Source of the DNA: Luidia sarsii
Taxonomy: Eukaryota > Echinodermata > Asteroidea > Paxillosida > Luidiidae
Direction of reading: 5' to 3'
DNA: 64,000 nucleotides
Assembly (NCBI GenBank): GCA_949987565.1
Contig: OX465110.1
Location: forward strand, 20,789,773-20,853,772
Made by a program: the position numbers and the translations under genes. The notes below the pieces were generated by a model, which was not told the origin of the DNA, searched no databases, and worked only from the letters and a program-made list of their open reading frames with translations. Shown here piece after piece: positions 12,701 to 23,081 of this stretch (its first letter is position 1; the number at the start of each line of letters is the position of its first letter).

Positions 12701-15700
12701 TATATGTAATAGGATCATTTCACCTCAGCCTGTGTGGTACTTGTATATTGTAGGAAGTGTAATCGTTGCTTTTGCATCAAATAAGCTAAGGCAACTCATC
12801 CTTGCATGTTAGAATTCATCTAATTTGCTGAGTAGTGTAATTATCACTCAGCTTGCTTAAGGGGAGAATCAAGGTTAAAAACTAAAGGAGACAACTCTTG
12901 TTCTTTTTCCGTGGATAAAGAGTGCTGCCCAGCTCAGCAAAAATCATGAATTTCTGGAACAGTTTTTTTTCCTCAGCTAGAGTAGGCCTGTAATGACAAT
13001 GCATATTTTCGTTTGGGTTAAATGACTTAGCACATCAGATACAATATGCTGGTATCTGTGTTGCAGTATTATTTACTCACATACCCACATCAAATAACGC
13101 ATAATTTATGATCAGGATTAGATATTGACATCAAACTGCAGACAGGTGAAATATGTACAACTACAAGCCTAAATTCTCTTGTAAATTGAAGAGAGAATTC
13201 AAATTCTTTTGATTGTGATCACCTGGTGTACATTACTACATGTACTGTATGTTAATAGTTGCCAATATCAATATATTTGTTATCCCTTTAAAACTTGCCG
13301 GCTAGATGTGTATGTCATCATGTATCCATGTTGGGTATCTCAGTGTACAAGGATTGAGCATGTACAGCACGTACACAAGTTGAATACGTAGGCCCCTACA
13401 TGTGTACATGTAGTATCACTAGTACTGTACATGTGTATGCATGCACGTGTACCTGGTTCTTGTGACTGTGCACATCCATCATCACATGGACATGTATAGT
13501 CCTCAGCCTATATATAGCATTGACCTCATCGTATCAACCGGGTTCTCCCCTGTGACCTTTGAACTTGTATGTGGCGTGATTGATTGCATGAATACCCCCT
13601 TTGTACTGTACTGTGCGTGTATATTTGAAAGTGTTATGCCGGGTTATATGCCAATGAGCCTACATGGCCTTCACCTTAGTAGGGAGTTGTATCTGTCTGC
13701 ATGGTCAATGTCCTATGTGATGGCTAGAGCCATGTGATTGGATGTCAGTGATGGGTTGGGGTTATGACCTCAGCCATCTGATTGAGTGGACAGTCCATTC
13801 ACACAACATCTCTGTGTCTTGTCACTTTGACAGTGTGAAATTTGACCCCCAAAATTGTGAGCAGTTTGCCAAATATTTGTATTACTTTTCAACGAATACG
13901 TATCTTCAGGAATAGGTCAATCCCTAATAATCCTGATTCCTGACCCGAATTCTCCAATTTTGATATCGTCCATATTCCCTAGTGAGGTATTAGATAGAGT
14001 GTCCTACCCCCAGTATGCAGCTACGGTCTGACGGTAGTATGTTATTCATATTGAATGAGTTCATACTGCATGTCCATAGCCAATTAAAGACATCCTTCAA
14101 GTACTAATGAGAAGTCATGCAGAACTAAATGAGGTTGCTGTCTTGTAATTAAAGTGTCTCATTAATGTAGAGTAATACAACAACTTTGCAAACTGCTTAT
14201 GGACCTAAATGCAAAGATCACAAAAAACAGAGGGCCGGCATTTTGATCCTAGCAAGAGTAGCAGGATCTTTCTCTAGGGATTTCTCATAGATAATTCAAA
14301 TGTATGGGCAATAGACATTGAAGGACTTTGTACATTATATACTTCTTTATGTGAGTGAGTGTGAGAAGATCCAGTAACTCCAGATGAGATGTAAAGGTTT
14401 GTGTGGTGTTTTCACAAATCACAATGTAAGAGGCTTACAGTGACAATCTCTTTTATGTGAGAAGAGCTGGTAATTCCACTTCATGCATCAAGACTCAGGA
14501 GAATAATGTCATCTGACGTGTTTTCTTTTGTTCTTAGGGAGGACTATGTACGTAGTGCCTTATAGCATGGGTCCTTATGGATCCCCTCTGTCTAAGATAG
14601 GCATAGAGCTAACAGACTCCCCATACGTGGTAGCTAGTATGCGTATCATGACGCGTATGGGCAAGAAGGCTTTGGATGTACTAGGGGACGGAGAGTTTGT
14701 CAAATGTCTGCACTCTGTGGGCCAACCTCTACCCATGAAAGGTGAGTCTACCTCTTGAGCCCTTTTCAGACGACGCTGAAAAACCTCTCAAGGCATGGTT
14801 CCTCCCTTCACACGATTGATTGTCAAGGGTCCCGTGAGAAATCCTCCACTAGCAGATTTGGCGGAGGTCCAGACCTACGACAAAAATCTCTCAAGGGTTC
14901 ACCAGGGACGTCTGTCACTTTCTCAAGCATTGGGAACCTTTCACACAATGGCACTTAAAAAAAAAAGAGTAAGATTTCTCATGCATGAGACATTTTCTCA
15001 AGCCTTGCGAGTTTTTGTTTCAGCGTCGTTTGAAAAGACCTTTACTCATAACTAGCGTGGCTTGGTTTTCCGGAAACAAGTCTATAAACCGAGTTCACTC
15101 TTCTCTCAATTATTTGAGGCCAACCTTGAGTACTCTTCATTCCGACCCACTTTCCATTCGTCAAACTTTATGGTACCAGTATTTCCTAAATTATTCTATA
15201 AAAATAGCATTTTTGTTAAATTAAAGATAACCGGCAAAGATTTTATACAATTGAAATAGGATGACATCACTCTACTTTTCTGTGAGCAAGTCAGCTGACT
15301 TGAGCAAATTTATAGCTGGCCATGAGAATCCGTTCATGGCTCAGGGCTAGTGTTGCTTCATGATAAAGAACCGGTTTCATTTGGATTTCGGAGCTAATTT
15401 ATAAGGGTGATTATTAGTTGACCTATCAGGCCAATAAGGCCAGTATTTTAGTGGTCAGATGTAATTTTTAGTAGCCATTAACGCTACAAAAGAAGCCCCA
15501 AAATGCCGGACTCAATTGATCCATCATGATTTACTTTCCACCAGCGCCCCCTGTGAACAACTGGCCGTGCAACCCGGAGAAGACACTGATCTCTCACATC
15601 CCCGATCGTAGAGAGATCATGTCCTTTGGCAGTGGCTACGGAGGCAATTCACTCCTGGGCAAGAAATGCTTCGCTCTACGAATTGCTTCCAGGATTGCCA

Positions 15701-18651
15701 AAGATGAGGGCTGGTTGGCTGAGCACATGTTGGTGAGTAGAGGACAGGATAGGACAGGAAGACATTTGTATTCCTTCTCATGAATCAATGTATAGTCAAT
15801 GGCTTCAACATTCCTGAAAGTATCTATTCATAAGGGGCCACTCAAAATTTTCAATGTTAAATTTCAACTTTTTTTCCGGATTGTTTTTGTCAAACTGGTA
15901 TCTTAAACTGCTCAATTTTTATCTGTTAAAACCCTAAGAATTGAAGGGTGCCTGCACCCCTGCCGTGAATCTCACAATCTCATCTCTCGGTCGCGTAAGT
16001 GCTCACTCGCAGTCGCACAATTTATTGGCCTTCGGTGATTTTGAGGAAATGACTTTGTCGGTCACTTACATCCCTGTGATTTCTAAAGTGTAGGGGTTGT
16101 TGGTCTCCTTTTATAACTGAAATCTATTTCCATGTGGTTTGCAGATCCTGGGCATCACCAACCCTCAGGGAGTGAAGAAGTACGTGGCTGCGTCCTTCCC
16201 TAGTGCTTGTGGCAAGACCAACCTTGCCATGATCATGCCGTCGCTCCCTGGCTGGAAGGCAGAGTGTGTGGGTGATGACATCGCCTGGATGAAGTTCGAC
16301 AAAGAAGGCCGTCTTCGGGCAATCAACCCTGAGTACGGATTCTTCGGCGTCGCGCCGGGTACATCGGACAAGACCAACCCTAACGCCATGGAGACTTGTC
16401 TGAAGAACACCGTCTTCACCAACGTGGCTGAGACCAGTGATGGCGGTATCTACTGGGAAGGGTTGGAGAAGCAAGTCAAGGTGAAATCAATAATTTTTTT
16501 TAAAGAAAAAAAACAACTTTGGATTTTTTTTTTTTTATGACTTTGAAAATTTAATTTTGACTGGACTGGAACTTGAACCTGAGTCCTCTGGTTTGGTCGT
16601 ACCGGCGCTTTTACCAAATTAAAACAATTTAAATTCCTCTTCATATTTCTTGATTGGCCGGTCAGGCTATCAATGGATCTTAGGTGGCCAGGATGCTTCT
16701 GACTGGCGCCCCCACCCCGGCAAAGTCTAGTTGACTATTAGGGAAGGCCATCATCTAAGGGCTAGATAGCTCAGGTGGTAGAGCACTGATACGCACAACC
16801 AGAGGCCTTGGTTCAAATCCAAGTCACGTCCAAATCTCTTTGCTATCTACATCAAACCTTTCTGACTGTATTTTTTTATCACTGGTTCCCCGCAGGATGT
16901 GTCCATTACGTCCTGGTTGGGTAAGGAGAACTGGAGCAAAGCGGACGGGGTACCAGCTGCCCACCCCAACTCTCGCTTCTGCGCCCCGGCCGGCCAGTGC
17001 CCGACCCTTGACCCCGCCTGGGAAGACCCCGAGGGTGTGCCCATCGATGCCATTGTCTTTGGAGGACGGAGACCGAAGGGTAAGTCAGGCTTGGTCTTAT
17101 CCAATGGCTACGGCTTGTTATGAAGGATTCTCCATGTAGACTAGGGTCCTTTATGAATCTGTTGCTCAGGCTCAGGCTCAGGATTTGTCCCCATCCCACA
17201 TACCTGAAAATGCAGCTTCTTGTTTGTTGCCGAATTTGAAAGGTTGTGGTTCTGCTAAGTAGCAGAGTTTTGCTTCATCCAAAGTTCGTTGCAGGGTGCA
17301 TAAACAGCAAGAAATGAGCCCCAGTCATAGGTTAACCACAGATTAGACCACTGGGGAACTTGAAGATGTTCTTTCTCAGGTCAAACAGACATAGGACACT
17401 GGCAGCTTTTGAACAAATTGAAAAATTGGCAAAGAAAACTGGACCGGGACTTGAACCCGATACCTCTGAATTAACGTACCAGTGCTCTTTCATCTGAGCT
17501 ATCCAGCCCTTAGATGATGGCCTTCCCAAATAGTCAACTAGTCTTTGCCGGGGTGGGGGCGCCAGTCAGAAGTAATTCAACCATTAACTGTCGTATATCT
17601 CCAGGGATCACACCCCTGCTTTCATTCAGATGCAAACAACCAATTGTTGTAAACCTGGCTACAGCAGCTGTAAGAATGTTCTATTATCAAGAGACTCTGA
17701 GGGTCTGGTGTTCCATTCCTAGTAAGATCCTTCTCAACGTTGTGCTGTGTTTCCTTGCAGGAGTGCCTCTGGTCTACGAGACATTCAGCTGGCAACATGG
17801 AGTCTTTGTCGCCGCGGCCATGAGGTCAGAGGCCACAGCTGCTGCTGAGCACAAAGGTGAGAGGTCATTGAGGTCAATATGCAAATCAAGTACAAAGTGG
17901 CCAAAGTATTGGGGTTATATCTGTATAACGCCTTTGTTCAGAGTTCAACACAGGGTAGCCTCTTGATTAAGGTTGGTCCGAAACGGGCTTCCAGAGCTAT
18001 GGCTAGGGCTATTGTCTTCGCATCTCCGTGTATTTCCAATAGGGGGAAGACCTAGACCTAGCTCTAGACGCCCGTTTCAGACACGGCCTAATCCTCTTCA
18101 ACAATGGAGGTCCGGCTATTTGGACCTTTATTCTCGGCCATGATTGTGTCGAGTCTTTCTATTTTGACATTTGATCTCTCCTTTTATTTCCAGGCAAAGT
18201 TGTGATGCACGACCCCTTTGCCATGAGACCGTTCTTCGGCTACAACGTCGGCGATTACTTTCAGCACTGGCTGGACTTCCAGCAAAAGCCCAGCCTGAAA
18301 CTGCCCAAGCTTTTCCACGTCAACTGGTTCCGCACCAACGAGCAAGGCAAGTTCCTCTGGCCCGGCTTCGGAGAGAATATCCGCGTCTTGGACTGGATCT
18401 TAAAGCGCTGCGACGGGGAGGATATCTTCCAAGATTCACCGGTGGGCAGGGTTCCTAAAGAGGGCACCTTGGACGTGGACGGTTTGACGGAGAAGGTAGA
18501 TATGGAGGCATTGTTTGAATTGCCCAAGGACTTCTGGATGGATGAGGTGAACGCAATCAGGAAATACTTCAATGATCAGCTGACGGACGACTTGCCAAAG
18601 GGAATCGAATCGGAGCTGAACTCATTAGAAGAACGAGTCAAGAAAATGTAG
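9798..18651 (+). CDS. PCK1: Phosphoenolpyruvate carboxykinase (GTP), 8 coding exons
   Basis: Converts oxaloacetate plus GTP to phosphoenolpyruvate, GDP and CO2, the committed step of gluconeogenesis. Coding exons as read: 9798-10015, 11465-11649, 14538-14741, 15545-15732, 16145-16480, 16896-17079, 17761-17856, 18194-18651. All have GT/AG borders. They sum to 1869 nt (622 aa plus stop), the same length as vertebrate cytosolic PEPCK. Seen in the protein: [11 protein letters not shown] near residue 80, the PEPCK-specific P-loop FPSACGKTN with the active-site Cys at about 287, the metal-binding [10 protein letters not shown] at about 308-317, and [24 protein letters not shown]. The N-terminus ([10 protein letters not shown]) does not look like a mitochondrial presequence, so the product is probably cytosolic. 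The first coding exon starts after an acceptor at 9763, which leaves 34 nt of 5' UTR and implies an upstream leader exon. Introns carry SINE copies, a pogo-like MITE and foldbacks. Its 3' neighbour is convergent. Confidence 0.97.
10167..10800 (+). mobile_element. tRNA-derived SINE-like element with five tandem 75-bp units, PEPCK intron 1
   Basis: Order: conserved head (GGAGATATACGGCAGTTAAT, GGTTGAATTGCTTCTGACTG), CCCCCACC, then the block GGCTGGATAGCTCAGATGGT plus linker (GCCAAAGACTAGTTGACTAT, GGGAAGGCCACCATCTAAG). The block recurs with starts near 10351, 10425, 10500, 10575 and 10649, a 74-75-bp period. Only the last unit goes on to the B box (GGTTCAAGTCC). The tail GCCATTTTTCAATTTGTTCA is shared by all copies. 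At least 17 other copies or fragments are in the window. Confidence 0.9.
10648..10720 (+). repeat. tRNA-like cloverleaf core of the SINE (not a functional tRNA gene)
   Basis: 73 nt fold as a tRNA: a 7-bp acceptor stem (GGCUGGA with UCCAGUA/C), D stem GCUC/GAGC-like, anticodon stem CUGGU/ACCAG with loop ACGCAAA, a 5-nt variable loop, T stem and TTCAAGT loop. The A box is TAGCTCAGATGG and the B box GGTTCAAGTCC. C instead of U at position 33, and the embedding in a repeat, argue against a functional tRNA. Confidence 0.7.
11706..11874. mobile_element. pogo/Tigger-like MITE in PEPCK intron 2
   Basis: 169 bp with inverted ends CAGTGGAATGCCGTTATA and TATAGTGACGTTCCACTG, with TA next to both ends. 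Inside, TATACCGAAC repeats. CAGTGGAAC...TATA ends are typical of pogo/Tigger elements. No transposase is present. Confidence 0.6.
14759..15050. mobile_element. Foldback element in PEPCK intron 3
   Basis: The inverted ends TTTTCAGACGACGCTGAAAA and TTTCAGCGTCGTTTGAAAAG, continuing into CTCAAGGC/GCCTTG blocks, bracket about 220 bp of non-coding DNA that contains further CTCAAG-type repeats. Frames in it are fortuitous. Confidence 0.6.
16541..16640 (-). mobile_element. SINE-like fragment
   Basis: Reverse-strand B-box half only: GACTGGACTGGAACTTGAAC and CTCTGGTTTGGTCGTACC. Lies in PEPCK intron 5. Confidence 0.6.
16690..16855 (+). mobile_element. SINE-like copy close to PEPCK exon 6
   Basis: CTTCTGACTGGCGCCCCCAC, GGCTAGATAGCTCAGGTGGT with intact GAGC D-arm, and GGTTCAAATCC B box. 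The tail ends about 40 bp upstream of the exon 6 acceptor. Confidence 0.8.
17375..17675 (-). mobile_element. Full-length SINE-like copy in PEPCK intron 6
   Basis: About 300 bp on the reverse strand. From left to right: tail (TTTGAACAAATTGAAAAATT), B box (GGGACTTGAACCC), A box (CATCTGAGCTATCCAGCCC), linker, GGGGGCGCCAGTCAGAAG, and the conserved head CCGTATATCTCCAGGGATCA to TTGTAAACCTGGCTACAGCA. Single A-box unit. Confidence 0.85.
17968..18094. mobile_element. Small foldback element in PEPCK intron 7
   Basis: GGTCCGAAACGGGCTTCCAG at the left and the reverse complement of CGCCCGTTTCAGACACGGCC at the right form the arms, with AGAGCTA...CTAGGGC / GACCTAGACCTAGCTCT inside. About 125 bp. Confidence 0.5.
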
Positions 18652-19410
18652 ACCAAAGAAGTCATTGCATACGGACTTTGTCTCGTCTGAAATTCCAGGT
18701 TGACTGGAAAAGGGAACAGTATTACTAGGTGGTACGCTACGGAGAACGGTTCTGTTTGCTAGTTTGCGTAGGGGATCTTTTGCTTTTGACTAGGCCACAT
18801 GGTCCTCAGAGTGCTTTGAAAGCCCTCGGTTCTGGCATGCTAGCTTTTACAGAAGGTTGTGTGTACTTGGGTCTAACCAGACAGATTACACCAACACACA
18901 AACAGTCTGCTTGCTTTTCCCAGCACGGAAACAAAAACTTGCATCCTTAACAAAGTCACAAGATTTGTCAGAAAGTTCTTGATTTCCCCACAACTTGACA
19001 ATGATTAAGCTTAGTCTGTGGTCAATGGTTATTCTCTAATCCAAAACCTAATGATATTTAATCATATCGTAATCCAAAACTTAACCATTCTTAATCTCTC
19101 TCAAACAAGGGAATCAGAGATAAGAGTTTCAAGATGCATACTAGGGTGAATTGTTCATATTTTTTAAACACAAGCTGATAGTGACTCTATTTTAAATGAA
19201 GCATTACATATATTCCTGAAAATTTAGTAATAATATTATAGTCATGAGATGAAGGTTAAATTATTTTTTCCTTGTACATTTGTTTGTATTTTTCTGTTTT
19301 TAAAAATATAATCATATATTTAGTTGGTCTGTAAAATCAGGGGAACTATGTATGTATTTATTTAGAAATGCTAATTCCTATATTAGGAGCTGAGTATATC
19401 TTAAAGACTA

Positions 19411-19416
19411 AATAAA
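19411..19416 (+). promoter_or_regulatory. Candidate polyadenylation signal of the PEPCK gene
   Basis: A canonical AATAAA hexamer lies about 760 nt downstream of the PEPCK stop codon in an AT-rich stretch. It is followed within 30 nt by a TG/T-rich segment, as expected of a cleavage site. Another AATAAA occurs near 20.10 kb, so a longer 3' UTR is possible. Confidence 0.4.
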
Positions 19417-21754
19417 TCACTGTGATTATTCAGGGTTTTTTATTTTGCTTTTTTTGATGAGTAGTTGAAATTTGATATCTAATTAGACAAAGCATATGTG
19501 TTTAGGTTTGAAAAAAATTGTTTCACCCTAATTTACGCTTCTTATTCAGACCCTGGGTAAAACTCAATCATCGTAGTAGCCCCCTCATTTCAAACTTCTG
19601 CGTATTTTGCAAAGGAAACCAACTATTTAATGAAAATTTTAATGTGTGAATTAAAAGCTGCTGCCCAGTAAGTGTGTGTACATGGACATTATAGACCACA
19701 TGTAAATCATAACCATTACCATTACCATACCCAGTGATCAAAGATAAGATTGTGAATTCAAGGTGTCATGTTTCTACAAGTTCACCAAGCCTCAGGAACC
19801 ATAGAACCACACCTCCAAATTTCCTTGTTACTTGGGAGAAAGTTTGTAGCCCCAATTTGGGACTTTCTTTGCTAGAAATGAAATGAAATGTGGGAGCAAC
19901 GTTTGATTGAAACCTAACACTGCCTTACCTTCAAATAACCACAACTCTGTTTTGTATCTAGAGAGATTCAATTTTGTTCTTCTTGGTAGTTTACAATAGT
20001 ATTACCTTAGATTTGATGATGTCATCATGATGTCATTGTGAGTTTTTTATTTCAAATTTGTAATGTTTAACCCACCTTCTTGGCAATAAGATAAAGAATA
20101 AAATCCATGTGTAAATCTGCTAGATTTATAATAGATGATGTCATGAGGATGTCATGATGACACTGATTTTATCTCAGCCATATTTAATCACGATGTTACC
20201 ATGACATCTGGTGTAGCTTCATTCTTGAAACAGCTTTACTGTGCCCGATTAAAGAAACCTTTATGTTTATAAGGTTTCATCTTAGAGGTCTTTGATATCC
20301 AATTTGTAATTCTAAAGAGTTCAATTCGGAATGAAATCAATTGTAAATTGTGTGGGATTTGAAAGGATGGTGGTAAGGAATTTCCGTTACTAATTACGAC
20401 TTCAATAAGCCGGAGTAACTATTGAATAGAAATGTCTGTTTTTTGTGGGAAAGATTCTATGAGCGCAATGCATGTATGAAACCTGGCTTCATGATGTAAC
20501 AACTATCAATGCAGAAATTGCTGTATTATATAAAGGATTTGTTTGATTGTATTTGATTCATCGATGACATCAAAATATCACTGTTGCCAAAGACTCATCA
20601 ATGACCAATAGTTTTCCAAAATTAGTTCCCTTTTTAGCATTTGCATATTTCTTGAGACAGGAATGGGCGAGTTTAAGACTGTGGCCACTGCAGATATTTC
20701 TCCTTTTTGAAAGTTGCACACACGCTCAATATAACGCACCCATGCACAGAATAACCCATTGCTCAGAACAAGCCTAAAGGACTGCCATGTCTGCTACCCT
20801 CTAGTGTCTGGAATTTACATTCTACTAATGTTTCTGTTCTTTCTAGAAACAATGACACCACTCCTATTTTGACTTTACTTTCATAAACGTGAATTACAGG
20901 CAAACAAACTGAAATGTTTGGATTTTTCCACTTCTGTTAAAGTTCGTTTGAGTTTGTGGTGGATTTATTGTTTTTACATTTTAATTTTACATTTTATTTG
21001 GGAATTATGTGAAATTAATCTACACTTATATTTCTTCTGTTGCTCGTGTCTTTCTCATGTTTTTTGTTGTTTTCATCTGCCGTTGCTATCTGTAAGAACC
21101 AAGTTGCTCGCTTTATTAAAGAAGATATTTTGGTCATCAATTGCTTCTATTTTTTGCAAATTATTGTACCGGTAATTGAGGTCAAATGACAGTTTTGAAA
21201 ACAAATTGCAAAGGTTTGTACTGTATCTGAACCAGCCACGCCCTAAATATTATCAAATAAAACCTCCGCCTTTTTTTCAGATCAGCATAAGCAATCCTGA
21301 TTTTAATTCTTCAGAGGAAGATGTTGCAACTATAGGTGAGATAAAGAAAGAAATACTGACTCACAAATTGCACTGAACTTCACTTAACTGTTTATTGATC
21401 TTGCTACCCATTACATGATCGTAAACGTGTCATTTCATGTTTCTTTTGGACTCCATAAAAATAGCCCATTCCTTAATCCAGGACCTTTATAATGTTCCAC
21501 ACCTTACTAAAATCATTAAATAAAGAGCAAAATTAGTGGACCAGGATTTTAACCAAAGACTTTTGAATTCCTGAGCGTTTTAAATCAACATGTTAAATTA
21601 AAAAGACTTTGGGTACATTTCAGATCCTGAACAAATTTGCTCGACTCATAACATTTGAATTTTGTTTGAATTATGAGAAATATTTAGAGTGGTATAGTCG
21701 CCACTGTTATGGGGGAGTGGATTGGCACTAAATAACTTCCAAGGAAAAACAAAT

Positions 21755-21915
21755 TGAAAAATTCTCAATGAAAACTTTGACTTGACCGGGACTTGAAACA
21801 GAGATCTCTGGATTAACGTACCAGCGCTCTTTCATCTGAGCTATCCAGCCCTTAGATGGTGGCCTTCCCAAATTGTCAACTAGTCTTTGCCAGGGTGGGG
21901 GTGCCATTCAGATAA
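21755..21915 (-). mobile_element. SINE-like copy downstream of PEPCK
   Basis: Tail, GACCGGGACTTGAAACAG, CATCTGAGCTATCCAGCCC and CCAGGGTGGGGGTGCCATTC in order on the reverse strand. A fragment of another copy (tail and GAACCCAAGAAATCTGGC) is at about 22745-22830. Confidence 0.8.
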
Positions 21916-23081
21916 TAACTTTCCACTTTTTTTCCAGAGTCAAAGGAAATGAGAATGGAATGAGACGGAGATGAATGCAAATCCCAGGGTAAGCAACATG
22001 ACAATCTGTAGAATCTGTGAAAATCTTTCAGATTATAGGATTATGCCTTCGTGAAATAACAACCATTTTTAAATTGATATAAAAAAAATGTTGCAAACTG
22101 CTTACTGACTAAAATTACCAAAATGTAATTTTTTTTTTACCGAAATCAGTCAGACTAATCCATTATTTTTCTAAAAATCTCTCTTTAGATGTTAAGCTGT
22201 TTTTTCTTCAATAAACTAGTAATTTTGTTGCTTCTTTTAGTTGTTTTCTTTTAGTACTGTCAGAAATTGGTGCTCCCAAAAAGAAAATACTTATCTTTCA
22301 TAAATGTACTTTTTAGGTCAAACAAAGGAAAGGTACTTTTTAGTCTAATTTCAACCACTCGTACCTCAAAGCTTTTCAAGCTTGGTGGACTTCATTACAT
22401 TTTTGAGGTGAGTGATTTTGAGAAAAAAATGAAAACTGCCGAAAATAGGTAAATCTTCTCATATACATGTACATAAACATTTAGTTTAGAAGGGAATGAT
22501 GATTTGAATACTGGGTTATTGATATTGCATGTTTTGCATGATGAAGTATTTCATTTGTTTTTATTACCCATTAATCCCATTTAAACATGAATTCAATCAT
22601 AAAATTTAATGAATCCAATCACTTAGTTCTTACACAATTGCCAACAACAAAAGAACAGCATATTTTGAATTTTATCCAAGATCAATTAGGTTTACAAATC
22701 GTATTTGTAAAATATTCCATTTTTCAAACTAAGTAAAAGAAAACTGAGTCTGTTTTTGAACAATTTCAAAAATTGGCAAAGAAAACTTGAAAGGACTAGA
22801 ACCCAAGAAATCTGGCATAACGTACCAGTAAAACAATCACCTAAAAATTATTTCTCATAAAACAAATATTTAAATAATCATCAAACAAAGTAGGGAAAAG
22901 CTTTCTCGGACATTTTGTTAATTAACAGAAACCAATTAAAATTCTATTCCCTGAAAATAAAATCACACCACCTATTCAAAATATCTCGACATTGTAGAGT
23001 ATCAAAATATATTCTGTCTTAATTTTTGACAATATTTGAGATACAAAAATGGGTCAGATTTTTCTTTCTAACTTGTGAAAG

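Larger units (their letters stand above)
18652..23081. other. PEPCK 3' UTR and AT-rich spacer to the convergent aldolase gene
   Basis: The first 0.8 kb is probably 3' UTR (AATAAA at 19411). The rest is AT-rich with a GATGATGTCAT/ATGATGTCAT cluster at 20.01-20.16 kb and SINE pieces at 21.75-21.92 and 22.75-22.83 kb. Frames such as 20918-21175 are low-complexity and not supported. Confidence 0.6.
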
